Assembly: GCA_937904535.1 (NCBI GenBank)
Contig: CALELC010000002.1
Span: 1 to 5,114 of the forward strand
Length of the DNA: 5,114 nt
Direction: 5' to 3'
Source: an uncultured Planctomycetaceae bacterium
Lineage (GTDB): Bacteria > Planctomycetota > Planctomycetia > Pirellulales > Pirellulaceae
Part shown: positions 1-5,114 of the stretch, in pieces
How the letters are laid out: each line of letters opens with the position of its first letter
How positions within the stretch are numbered: position 1 is the first letter of the stretch
Notes under the pieces: generated by a model
The model's database searches: none
The model's input: the letters and a program-made list of their open reading frames with translations, nothing else
Told to the model about the DNA's origin: nothing
Made by a program: the position numbers and the translations under genes

Positions 1-5
1 GCAGG

Positions 6-32
6 GAGGGCTTCACCATGGCCCCTCTTTTT
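6..32 (+). terminator. Putative rho-independent terminator for a plus-strand gene left of the window
   Basis: Read on the plus strand, GAGGGC (6-11) can pair with GC-CC-TC (21-27, one bulged C), leaving a 9-nt loop, and is followed at once by five T (28-32) and a further T-rich stretch. This is the layout of an intrinsic terminator for rightward transcription. On the minus strand the same hairpin follows the lipoprotein stop codon (31-33), but there it is preceded by an A-run and has no T-run after it in the visible bases, so it is less convincing for that direction. It suggests a convergent gene ending just outside the left edge. The short stem keeps confidence moderate. Confidence 0.4.
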
Positions 33-1785
33 ATTCTTTCGCCAGTAACTTCTGTACCTGGCCCTCCAGCCCTTGCCCCGTCAGGTTGATGGCCGCAACC
101 GTGCCATCAGGCGCAATCACAGCTACGAACGGCAGCGATGCCACGCCGAACTGTGCAGCGATTTTGTTCGCTTCCCCGCCCGGAGGCGTAACGCTCTCAA
201 AGCTGCGGAACTGAACCGGTGACTGCCGCAAAAACTCGTCGGCTGGTGCGTCGGCTGGATCGAGATTCACCCCGACGATTTCGACTTGCTCAGGAGACTG
301 AGCGCGAATCTGGTCGAGCGTCTGCAGCACGCGGAGCGAGTCCGGGAACGCAACGGCCCAAAACGGCATCAGCACGACCTTGCCGGCGTACGACGTGATC
401 GAAAGCGGCCTGCCATCGACGCTCGGCAGGTCGAAATCAAACGGTTTGCCGACAATCTCACGACGTGCTCGTCGAGCTTCCGCTGCAACGGCAATCTCTT
501 CGCGTTCTGCCGCACCGAAGCGGTCGGAACTGGTCAGGATCTGAAATGTTGCGTCGGCGAGCTCATCGTTGCCAAAGGCCTCAAACTGCAGGGCAGCACT
601 CGCTAAGTACTGCACGGCTGCGCCGTCGGGAGAGTCGGCGAGCAGTGACTCGATGGCCGTTTTCCACTGGTCGACGGTGGGTGGTTCCTGTCGCTCGAAA
701 CCGCGGAGCAGTTCATTGAGTTGTGCGTAACTCGGTGAACCGACGAGCTGGATGGCCATCGCCCCGACTTCCGGATTGGGATGATTCGCGAACAGTTCCA
801 CAATCACGGTACGGACGTGCTGAGCTGCCTGATCAAAGCCGTATTGTTGCAGCACTGCCCGAGCTTGTCCCATGACCATCAAAGCTGACACGTCTGGCGG
901 TTGCTTCGACGCGGCCACCTGGTCGATAAGTTCGATCAATTCGTCCGCGTCGCTCGCCGACCCATTCTGGAGCCGCTCCATGGCGAGCCCGATCAGCACC
1001 AGTTGGCTGTCCAAGGCCACCGCAGGATGTTCGCTCTGCGAATGTTGCTTCGCGTAGGTTTCCAGTTGCACAGCCGCTTGCAGATCACCAAGCGCAGCGA
1101 GATGAGAGAGTGCTTGCAGCTTGCCGCGAATCGCAGTCGTCTGCTGGGGAGTCGCTGCGGCAGCCCGTTCCTCAAGTTGCTCCGCAGCTTGCAGTTTTAG
1201 TTTTGATAGCCGTACCAGCTCGGCGTTCGCTTCATCAACATCGAACAAGCCTTTGCGTCCGGTCGCAACGCTTTGCATCTCCAGGTCAACACTTTTCAGA
1301 AAATCGACGAGCCGCTCGGGTGGCAAATCGTTGCGTAACTGCAGCCGATTGGTCGCGATCGTTGGTGGTCCAGGCGTTTCAGACGGTGGGACCGTAGCAG
1401 GGGGTTCAGGTTCCGGTAGCAACGGCAGATCAGCGACGGAAGCGGTTAGCTGATCGGGCGTTTGTGGCTGTGCGGGGACGGCGGGTTCCGACTGTGGCGG
1501 CGGCAAGGCTTGCGCAGCAGACGGCGTGGCCACGAGCGAAGGTGGCTCTGCTGCTGGAGCTTGCCGTTCCGCTGCCGCGGGGACCGCTGGACCTAGATTG
1601 GCCACTGGCCGGTCCCCGGTGAGTTCGGCCGCCGGGGCCTGGACGGACGCCGGCGATGGCTCGCTCCCCTCGCTTTGTTCCGGGGGGCGATTGCTGCATC
1701 CCGTGCTCGCCGCCAATCCAAGTCCCAGTGCGGTGGCGCACGCCGCCAACCAGGCGGTCGTGCTGCTGACTCGTCCCCGACCCAT
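31..1785 (-). CDS. Probable lipoprotein with C-terminal TlpA/thioredoxin-like domain lacking the CXXC cysteines
   Basis: The 584-aa product appears to be an envelope-anchored protein ending in a thioredoxin fold. Residues 1-30 look like a lipoprotein signal: basic MGRGR, a hydrophobic Ala/Leu stretch, then STGC with Cys30 as the likely lipidated residue. LAAC at 13-16 is a better lipobox match but leaves a very short hydrophobic core. Residues 31-145 are Pro/Ala/Glu-rich low complexity, probably an extended tether. Residues 147-440 are rich in Ala, Leu, Gln and Glu and look all-helical, possibly TPR-like repeats, with no family recognised. Residues 446-584 match the TlpA/redoxin pattern: GKPFDFDLPSVDG, then KVVLMPFWA (469-477), and SLP-F with the likely cis-Pro552 before the APDG turn. 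Where TlpA has WCGPC, this protein has A479-F480-P481-D482-S483, so both catalytic cysteines are absent; no cysteine remains after Cys30. A disulfide reductase activity is therefore unlikely, and a binding or structural role is more plausible. The start ATG has only a weak GGAT upstream but is followed by a good signal peptide. It lies 83 nt after the carrier gene, on the same strand. Confidence 0.85.
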   Translation of the reverse strand: MGRGRVSSTTAWLAACATALGLGLAASTGCSNRPPEQSEGSEPSPASVQAPAAELTGDRPVANLGPAVPAAAERQAPAAEPPSLVATPSAAQALPPPQSEPAVPAQPQTPDQLTASVADLPLLPEPEPPATVPPSETPGPPTIATNRLQLRNDLPPERLVDFLKSVDLEMQSVATGRKGLFDVDEANAELVRLSKLKLQAAEQLEERAAAATPQQTTAIRGKLQALSHLAALGDLQAAVQLETYAKQHSQSEHPAVALDSQLVLIGLAMERLQNGSASDADELIELIDQVAASKQPPDVSALMVMGQARAVLQQYGFDQAAQHVRTVIVELFANHPNPEVGAMAIQLVGSPSYAQLNELLRGFERQEPPTVDQWKTAIESLLADSPDGAAVQYLASAALQFEAFGNDELADATFQILTSSDRFGAAEREEIAVAAEARRARREIVGKPFDFDLPSVDGRPLSITSYAGKVVLMPFWAVAFPDSLRVLQTLDQIRAQSPEQVEIVGVNLDPADAPADEFLRQSPVQFRSFESVTPPGGEANKIAAQFGVASLPFVAVIAPDGTVAAINLTGQGLEGQVQKLLAKE

Positions 1786-1868
1786 AATGCTATCCGTGCC
1801 AAGTTGTAGGAGTTACCAAGCCTTTCAGAAGGCAAATGGTTCCTAATTTACCTTGGCGAATCAGCGGA
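1786..1868 (-). other. Intergenic spacer between carrier and lipoprotein genes, with a small hairpin
   Basis: This 83-nt gap contains a perfect GCCTT/AAGGC stem with a 4-nt loop (1820-1833). The stem can be extended by ACCA (1815-1818) pairing with TGGT (1837-1840) across a small internal loop. An alternative outer pairing joins CCAAG (1816-1820) and CTTGG (1852-1856). On the transcribed minus strand no T-run follows, so it is not a standard terminator. No promoter with acceptable spacing was seen. It may be a processing or translation-modulating structure, or have no function. The pairing is directly visible; any role is inference. Confidence 0.4.
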
Positions 1869-3281
1869 TCACAGAGCAGACGCCGACGCAATGCCGCGAC
1901 AGTCCTCCAGACGTTTCCCTTCGATCGGACGGGCAGGGCAATCGCTCGACGGAGCGGGCTTATCAACCGTCACTTGGTAGCCGTCATACGCGCGGCCAAC
2001 TCGGTTCGCCGCGTAGACAAATGCGGTGCCGAGGGGCAGACCTACAATCGCGATGGCCGCCGGGCCGCCGAACTGGCTCAGAGCTGCAATCACCCCCGAG
2101 GTGATCAGCGTGCCGACGGGAATCAGCCAGCCAAGGCTCCAGCCGCGTACCACGATTCGCGTCCTCTTGGCAAAGCGGTTGACCATCATCTGATTGACCG
2201 GATTCCTCAACCCAAATCGCAGTTCCGATTCCAAAAACCGGCTGACAATCGCTACCGGCAGACCAGCGACAAACGCATTCCCTGCCAATCCGCCCAAGAC
2301 CAATAGACTGTAAAGCAGATGCGTCGAGGACACACCGATCCACTGCACCAACCGACCAACGATGAACAGTTGCAGCACGAGTGAAATCAACAAGGCAAAC
2401 TGCGTGTAACGCCCAATAAATCCGGCCAACTCCACGTCACTGTCAAAATGCGATTCGAACGTCGAAGTGTACTGATAAGCCAAGAACCAGCGACAACTAA
2501 TAAAGAGCAGGGTGCTGATCGTGAGCCATCCCAAGAGCGGGCAGCTGCGAACCTGACCTAAGAATTGAAGGACTGCGTTGCTCGAAGACGCGCTGGGAAC
2601 CGCTGCCGGAGCCCCCGCTGCCTCGACAAGCTCTTCGGCATCAACGGGCCGAGCGGCGACTCGGCTGACAATCCAGATTCCGATCCACGCCGCGACCAAC
2701 AGGACCACGATCGCTGGCACCAAGTTCACGGTTCCCAGTTGCTGGGAGAGCCACCCCAGGGCGCCGCCGCCAATGATTCCTCCGACGCGCCCACCGGCGT
2801 AGATGATCGGCAGAATGCGGTTGAGTTCACTGCGCTCGAAATAGTCTTGTAAAAACGTGCCGAAGTGCATCAGAACCATCGTCAGCGCGATTTCGCGAGT
2901 GACGAACAAAGTTCCCAAGGGGCCTGTTCCGCCCCAATGGTAATAGATCGACCAGGCTGCGAGAAACAAGCACGAAACCGCTGCCAGGATCCACCCGAAC
3001 AACTGATGGCTGCTTCGGCGAGTCGCCTGGGTCAGGTAGATCGTGATCATCACCAGGCTGAGAACGGCGGTGGCTGAGTACCAAGCCGGCAGGCGATCCG
3101 CACCTAGCCGGCTTGCGAACAGCGAGACCGATACTCCGTCGGCAATCGTCAGCGCGGTGAACAGCAACAGGTAGATCAGGAAAAATGGCCAGGCGCGTCG
3201 CAGTTCGTTCGGGCTGAGTCCCAAGGCACGACTCAGCCCGTGGATGATGCCACTGCCGGCTCGCAACGTTAGCCCGCTCAT
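1869..3281 (-). CDS. Polytopic membrane carrier resembling the ATP/ADP translocase (NTT/Npt) family, MFS fold
   Basis: The 470-aa protein is strongly hydrophobic, with about 11-12 membrane segments near residues 31-49, 66-85, 94-113, 124-144, 157-180, 187-206, 249-270, 287-308, 321-348, 380-400 and 405-424. A polar loop at 207-247 splits it into two halves, as in MFS-type carriers. Several stretches recall nucleotide transporters of the NTT/Npt type: SLFASRLGADRLPAWY (53-68); YFERSELNRILPIIYAGG followed by a Gly-rich helix (147-173); WFLAYQYTSTF then LAGFIGRY (265-292); LQLFIVGRLVQWIGV (303-317); and ESELRFGLRNPVNQMM (351-366). In characterised members of that family the cargo is ATP, ADP or other nucleotides, but free-living bacterial relatives are mostly uncharacterised, so the cargo here is unknown. 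The soluble tail 425-470 is unremarkable, and there is no appended HEAT-repeat domain. The ATG shares four bases with the upstream ligase stop codon and has no clear Shine-Dalgarno, which points to translational coupling. A generic MFS exporter is the alternative reading. Confidence 0.85.
   Translation of the reverse strand: MSGLTLRAGSGIIHGLSRALGLSPNELRRAWPFFLIYLLLFTALTIADGVSVSLFASRLGADRLPAWYSATAVLSLVMITIYLTQATRRSSHQLFGWILAAVSCLFLAAWSIYYHWGGTGPLGTLFVTREIALTMVLMHFGTFLQDYFERSELNRILPIIYAGGRVGGIIGGGALGWLSQQLGTVNLVPAIVVLLVAAWIGIWIVSRVAARPVDAEELVEAAGAPAAVPSASSSNAVLQFLGQVRSCPLLGWLTISTLLFISCRWFLAYQYTSTFESHFDSDVELAGFIGRYTQFALLISLVLQLFIVGRLVQWIGVSSTHLLYSLLVLGGLAGNAFVAGLPVAIVSRFLESELRFGLRNPVNQMMVNRFAKRTRIVVRGWSLGWLIPVGTLITSGVIAALSQFGGPAAIAIVGLPLGTAFVYAANRVGRAYDGYQVTVDKPAPSSDCPARPIEGKRLEDCRGIASASAL
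3210..3240 (-). repeat. Perfect 11-bp inverted repeat inside the 5' coding region of the carrier gene
   Basis: CGGGCTGAGTC (3210-3220) is the exact reverse complement of GACTCAGCCCG (3230-3240), with a 9-nt spacer. In the mRNA it would form a GC-rich hairpin beginning about 40 nt after the carrier start codon, over codons 14-24 (GLSRALGLSP). Neither strand has a T-run after it, so it is not a typical terminator. It could pause ribosomes or polymerase, affect coupling or stability, or be a dyad for a DNA-binding protein. The repeat is directly visible; any role is inference. Confidence 0.6.
3278..3281 (-). promoter_or_regulatory. ATGA stop/start overlap coupling ligase and carrier translation
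   Basis: The ligase stop TGA (3280-3278) and the carrier start ATG (3281-3279) share bases in the ATGA arrangement typical of translational coupling. No good Shine-Dalgarno precedes the carrier ATG, so re-initiation by ribosomes finishing the ligase is the likely route. This is strong evidence that the two genes form one operon. Confidence 0.85.
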
Positions 3282-4762
3282 GCTGCCATCGTCGGCAACA
3301 TCCGCCGCGCCACCGACTCAGGCAACTCAGACCAGTCTGCCGGCAGGGACTCGTCCATTCGGGCTGCCATATTGGGAATCTCATCGATCGCGTGCCGCAC
3401 ATACTGGGTGGCGACGCGACACAGTTCCTCCATCTCTTGGACGGAGATCCCAAGGAGCGATAAGGTTTGTTCACAGCACAGCGGAAGCATGTACTCGGTG
3501 CCGTCTGTGTTCTTCGTAACCGACGAATTCGTAATATTATTGATCAGATTTTCACGGCCAGCGTTGGCTGCATCAAAACGTTGACTTGAGACTTTAGCGA
3601 TGGTGGGGCATGCCTTGAGTGACAGTCCGTCGCGATAGACAACCACTCGCAGTTCGTACTTGTGACCATCCAGGCGGTGCCCTGCCTCTTCGATGACTGC
3701 CGAGTCAATGAAATCACAAACGGTATAGGGGAAAGCACCTCCAACTGCGGCATAGTATTCTTCCGTTGTTGCGATGGATTCATCGACGCGCCTTGCGACA
3801 GAGGCCGCCGATTCGTTTCGATCGAGAAAGAACTCGATCCCGTGACCAATACCGGTGCCGTGCGGCTTGATTACCGGGCGGCGCCCTAGTCGCAGCCAGC
3901 GGAGGACGGTGGCGACAAGTTGTTCACGGCTATGAGCATGAGCGTGATTGACGCGAGCCGGGAACGATTCACTGCCTTGATGCACCAGATGTTCATCCAA
4001 CAGAGAATAGGCTGCGCCCTTATCGCCCCCGGCAATGTAAGTTCCGTTGATCGGCGTGAAGCGGTCAAGATCGATCTCGCCTTTGAATTTGCTGATCAGG
4101 TTCAAGCAGAAGCGATCATTGACCGCTCCGGTGACGAGTCGGCCATAAAGGTACACGCAACCATCATCGCCCAGCTCGCAGGCATCCAGAAAGTCCTTGA
4201 TATATCCAATCACGACCGTGGAGGCCCCAGAGCGGTACGACTGGGCCCCCGACTGCAAACCTTGCAAGGTGACAATGTCAGCTTGCCCATTTCCAGCGGC
4301 AGCCAAACCAGCTTGCATGGCCTCTGCGAAAATCAGCTTTTCGTGCATCAGCTTGTTCAGCCGCGGAGCTTGATTGCATTCTTTGCCGGAGACCGGCAGC
4401 AGCAGCACCGAATCCGGTTGCCAGCACGCACGTGCCGCCCGCTGAAGGCTCGCGGCGACCGATGCAACGACCTGGGCGGGCATATTTGAAACGCCGCCGA
4501 TGCCCGTGCCGTTGAGCTCAATGATATGGAATTGAACTTTGCCGTCTTCTTGCGATACCAGCACGTCCAGCGGGGCAACCACAAAGGCGTCTTGTTGACC
4601 AGCACTTCGCAGCGGCAACGTGCTTGCTTCTTGTAACTTTTCCAGCAGATTCAAATCCTGCTGTTGCCGAATGCTAGAACGGTTTTCCAACTTGTGGCCG
4701 AGCATGGGCGAGGCAGCTACAACCGTTTCAAAATTGAGCTGAAAAGGGTCATTCTTTGACAT
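3278..4762 (-). CDS. ATP-grasp ligase, tubulin-tyrosine-ligase-like in its C-terminal half
   Basis: The 494-aa soluble protein has marks of an ATP-grasp enzyme, a family that joins a carboxylate to an amine, or another nucleophile, through an acyl-phosphate at the cost of ATP. Residues 76-94 hold VQFHIIELNGTGIGG, like the E-x-N...GG strand seen in glutathione-synthetase-type and related amide ligases. VIKPHGTGIGHGIEFF (297-312) fits the ATP-grasp lysine (Lys299) plus Gly-rich loop. YELRVVVYRDG (369-379) matches the D/E-L-R strand, and NLINNITNSSVTKN (405-418) resembles the N...LTN-S-x-x-K segment of the TTL family, which supplies metal and ATP ligands. No signal peptide or membrane segment is seen, so it should be cytoplasmic. 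I chose ATG 4762 because GAGGA (4771-4775) lies 8 nt upstream; ATG 4765 is nearly as good. The open frame continues up to a GTG at 4963, but that extension is Cys/Ser/Arg-rich and overlaps a better plus-strand frame. Known relatives add amino acids to proteins or make small peptides; the substrate here is unknown. It is the first gene of the cluster. Confidence 0.8.
   Translation of the reverse strand: MSKNDPFQLNFETVVAASPMLGHKLENRSSIRQQQDLNLLEKLQEASTLPLRSAGQQDAFVVAPLDVLVSQEDGKVQFHIIELNGTGIGGVSNMPAQVVASVAASLQRAARACWQPDSVLLLPVSGKECNQAPRLNKLMHEKLIFAEAMQAGLAAAGNGQADIVTLQGLQSGAQSYRSGASTVVIGYIKDFLDACELGDDGCVYLYGRLVTGAVNDRFCLNLISKFKGEIDLDRFTPINGTYIAGGDKGAAYSLLDEHLVHQGSESFPARVNHAHAHSREQLVATVLRWLRLGRRPVIKPHGTGIGHGIEFFLDRNESAASVARRVDESIATTEEYYAAVGGAFPYTVCDFIDSAVIEEAGHRLDGHKYELRVVVYRDGLSLKACPTIAKVSSQRFDAANAGRENLINNITNSSVTKNTDGTEYMLPLCCEQTLSLLGISVQEMEELCRVATQYVRHAIDEIPNMAARMDESLPADWSELPESVARRMLPTMAA
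4756..4761 (+). promoter_or_regulatory. Possible -35 element for the divergent plus-strand gene
   Basis: A perfect TTGACA lies inside the first codons of the ligase gene, reading rightward. At 18-nt spacing the best -10 candidate (AATTGT) matches TATAAT at only three positions, and the better TTTAGT (4785-4790) lies 23 nt away, too far. If this promoter is used, the plus-strand gene would have to start downstream of 4776, for example at ATG 4887. Weak. Confidence 0.15.
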
Positions 4763-4770
4763 CATCAATT

Positions 4771-4775
4771 TCCTC
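4771..4775 (-). promoter_or_regulatory. Shine-Dalgarno site that sets the ligase start
   Basis: On the minus strand GAGGA sits 8 nt before ATG 4762 and 5 nt before ATG 4765. It is the clearest ribosome-binding site for any of the three minus-strand genes and favours the short N-terminus over the ATG at 4777 (which overlaps the site) and the GTG at 4963. Confidence 0.6.
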
Positions 4776-5114
4776 ATGAAATTGTTTAGTTGGTTTGTAA
4801 CCAGTGAGATCGACGCCGACCTGGCGAAGGGTTGCTGGTCTCGATTGAGAGCAGAGAGTAAGCAACGACTGGACCAACGAGCGCTCATGATCTGGCGGGG
4901 GCAGCTGTCAAGTGCGCAACCACTTACAAGACAGCAGCTTATTGATTTGAAGAAAATCTTCACTCCCCCAGCGGGACGGCAATCGCCGCTGCGTAAGATT
5001 TACACTGCCGATTACGAAACCTACAAATCAGTTCCGATGTTGAGGCTTCCGCAGTGCAAGCAAACACGCGAGGACGGCTTCCTGCGATGGGAGAAGCCTA
5101 GCCTAGAAAGGTGT
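4776..5114 (+). CDS. Partial hypothetical protein, divergent from the ligase operon, running off the right edge
   Basis: From ATG 4776 a plus-strand frame stays open for 113 codons to the window edge; the nearest upstream in-frame stop is at 4740-4742. It begins MKLFSWFVTSEIDADLAKG. The residues read like a soluble, mixed-charge protein: TRQQLIDLKKIFTPP near residues 52-66 and RKIYTADYETYKSVPM near 74-89, with G/C more common than A/T at third codon positions. The minus strand over 4964-5114 is broken by stops in every frame. I do not recognise the family. There is no Shine-Dalgarno before ATG 4776, and that start is only 13 nt from the ligase start, leaving no room for promoters between them. 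The true start may instead be ATG 4887 (codon 38), or the frame may be fortuitous. The 3' end is missing. Confidence 0.45.
   Translation, partial: MKLFSWFVTSEIDADLAKGCWSRLRAESKQRLDQRALMIWRGQLSSAQPLTRQQLIDLKKIFTPPAGRQSPLRKIYTADYETYKSVPMLRLPQCKQTREDGFLRWEKPSLERC
4884..4911 (-). promoter_or_regulatory. Possible promoter for the ligase operon
   Basis: On the minus strand a perfect TTGACA (4911-4906) is followed after 16 nt by CATGAG (4889-4884), only a three-of-six match to TATAAT. If active it would give a leader of roughly 115 nt before the ligase start. The -35 is exact but the -10 is poor, so this is only a candidate. Confidence 0.2.

Noticed and set aside
1600..1610. GGCCA-C-TGGCC palindrome in the lipoprotein gene
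   Set aside because: It is short, lies within the low-complexity Pro/Ala coding region and is expected by chance at this GC content.
1738..1746. LAAC lipobox at residues 13-16 of the lipoprotein
   Set aside because: It is a good four-residue match but leaves too short a hydrophobic core. Cys30, after a fuller hydrophobic stretch and before the Pro-rich tether, fits better, though this is not certain.
1786..1805. Sigma-54-like TTGGCAC...GC just before the lipoprotein start
   Set aside because: The GG and GC elements are two bases too close for a -24/-12 promoter, and the site abuts the start codon.
1836..2306. 156-codon plus-strand open frame opposite the carrier gene
   Set aside because: It is Arg/Gln/Ser-rich with no family-like pattern and lies antisense to a clear membrane protein; it reads as a high-GC shadow.
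3920..4489. 189-codon plus-strand open frame opposite the ligase gene
   Set aside because: It is antisense to the ligase motifs in a high-GC coding region, with no start signal or recognisable domain.
4763..4963. A 67-residue N-terminal extension of the ligase starting at GTG 4963
   Set aside because: The extension is Cys/Ser/Arg-rich with no recognisable domain, its GGGGGA lies directly against the GTG with no spacing, and a good Shine-Dalgarno with ATG 4762 lies inside. The plus strand also carries a more protein-like frame here.
5076..5098. GGCTTC/GAAGCC 6-bp inverted repeat near the right edge
   Set aside because: It is a short stem with an 11-nt loop and no T-run, inside a likely coding frame.

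Overview
The window is a compact, high-GC bacterial region with three genes on the minus strand, read from right to left, plus what looks like the 5' part of a divergent plus-strand gene at the right edge. The long Ala/Pro-rich linker in a lipoprotein fused to a TlpA-like domain, the weak Shine-Dalgarno sites and the overall gene style suggest a planctomycete (Pirellulales-like). This assignment is an impression from protein style, since no marker gene is present.

Layout in transcription order on the minus strand: (1) 4762-3278, a 494-aa ATP-grasp ligase whose C-terminal half resembles the tubulin-tyrosine-ligase-like (TTL) branch; (2) 3281-1869, a 470-aa polytopic membrane protein resembling the ATP/ADP translocase (NTT/Npt) family in the MFS fold; its ATG overlaps the ligase stop codon (ATGA); (3) 1785-31, a 584-aa probable lipoprotein with a Pro/Ala-rich tether, a helical middle region and a C-terminal thioredoxin/TlpA-like domain that has lost both CXXC cysteines. 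The 83-nt gap between genes 2 and 1 holds a small hairpin and no clear terminator or promoter, so all three genes may be co-transcribed. The ligase and carrier are almost certainly translationally coupled.

At the left edge (6-32) a hairpin followed by a T-run looks like a rho-independent terminator for a plus-strand gene lying outside the window and converging on the lipoprotein gene. At the right edge, 4776-5114 is one open plus-strand frame with no stop and protein-like composition, probably the start of a divergent gene of unknown function.

Working idea (inference): a cytoplasmic ATP-dependent amide-bond-forming enzyme is made together with a nucleotide-carrier-like transporter and possibly an envelope-anchored, redox-dead thioredoxin-fold protein. 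This could be a small-molecule or peptide conjugation and transport module, or a protein-modification module. Substrates cannot be read from the sequence. A perfect 11-bp inverted repeat inside the first codons of the carrier gene is the most striking non-coding signal.
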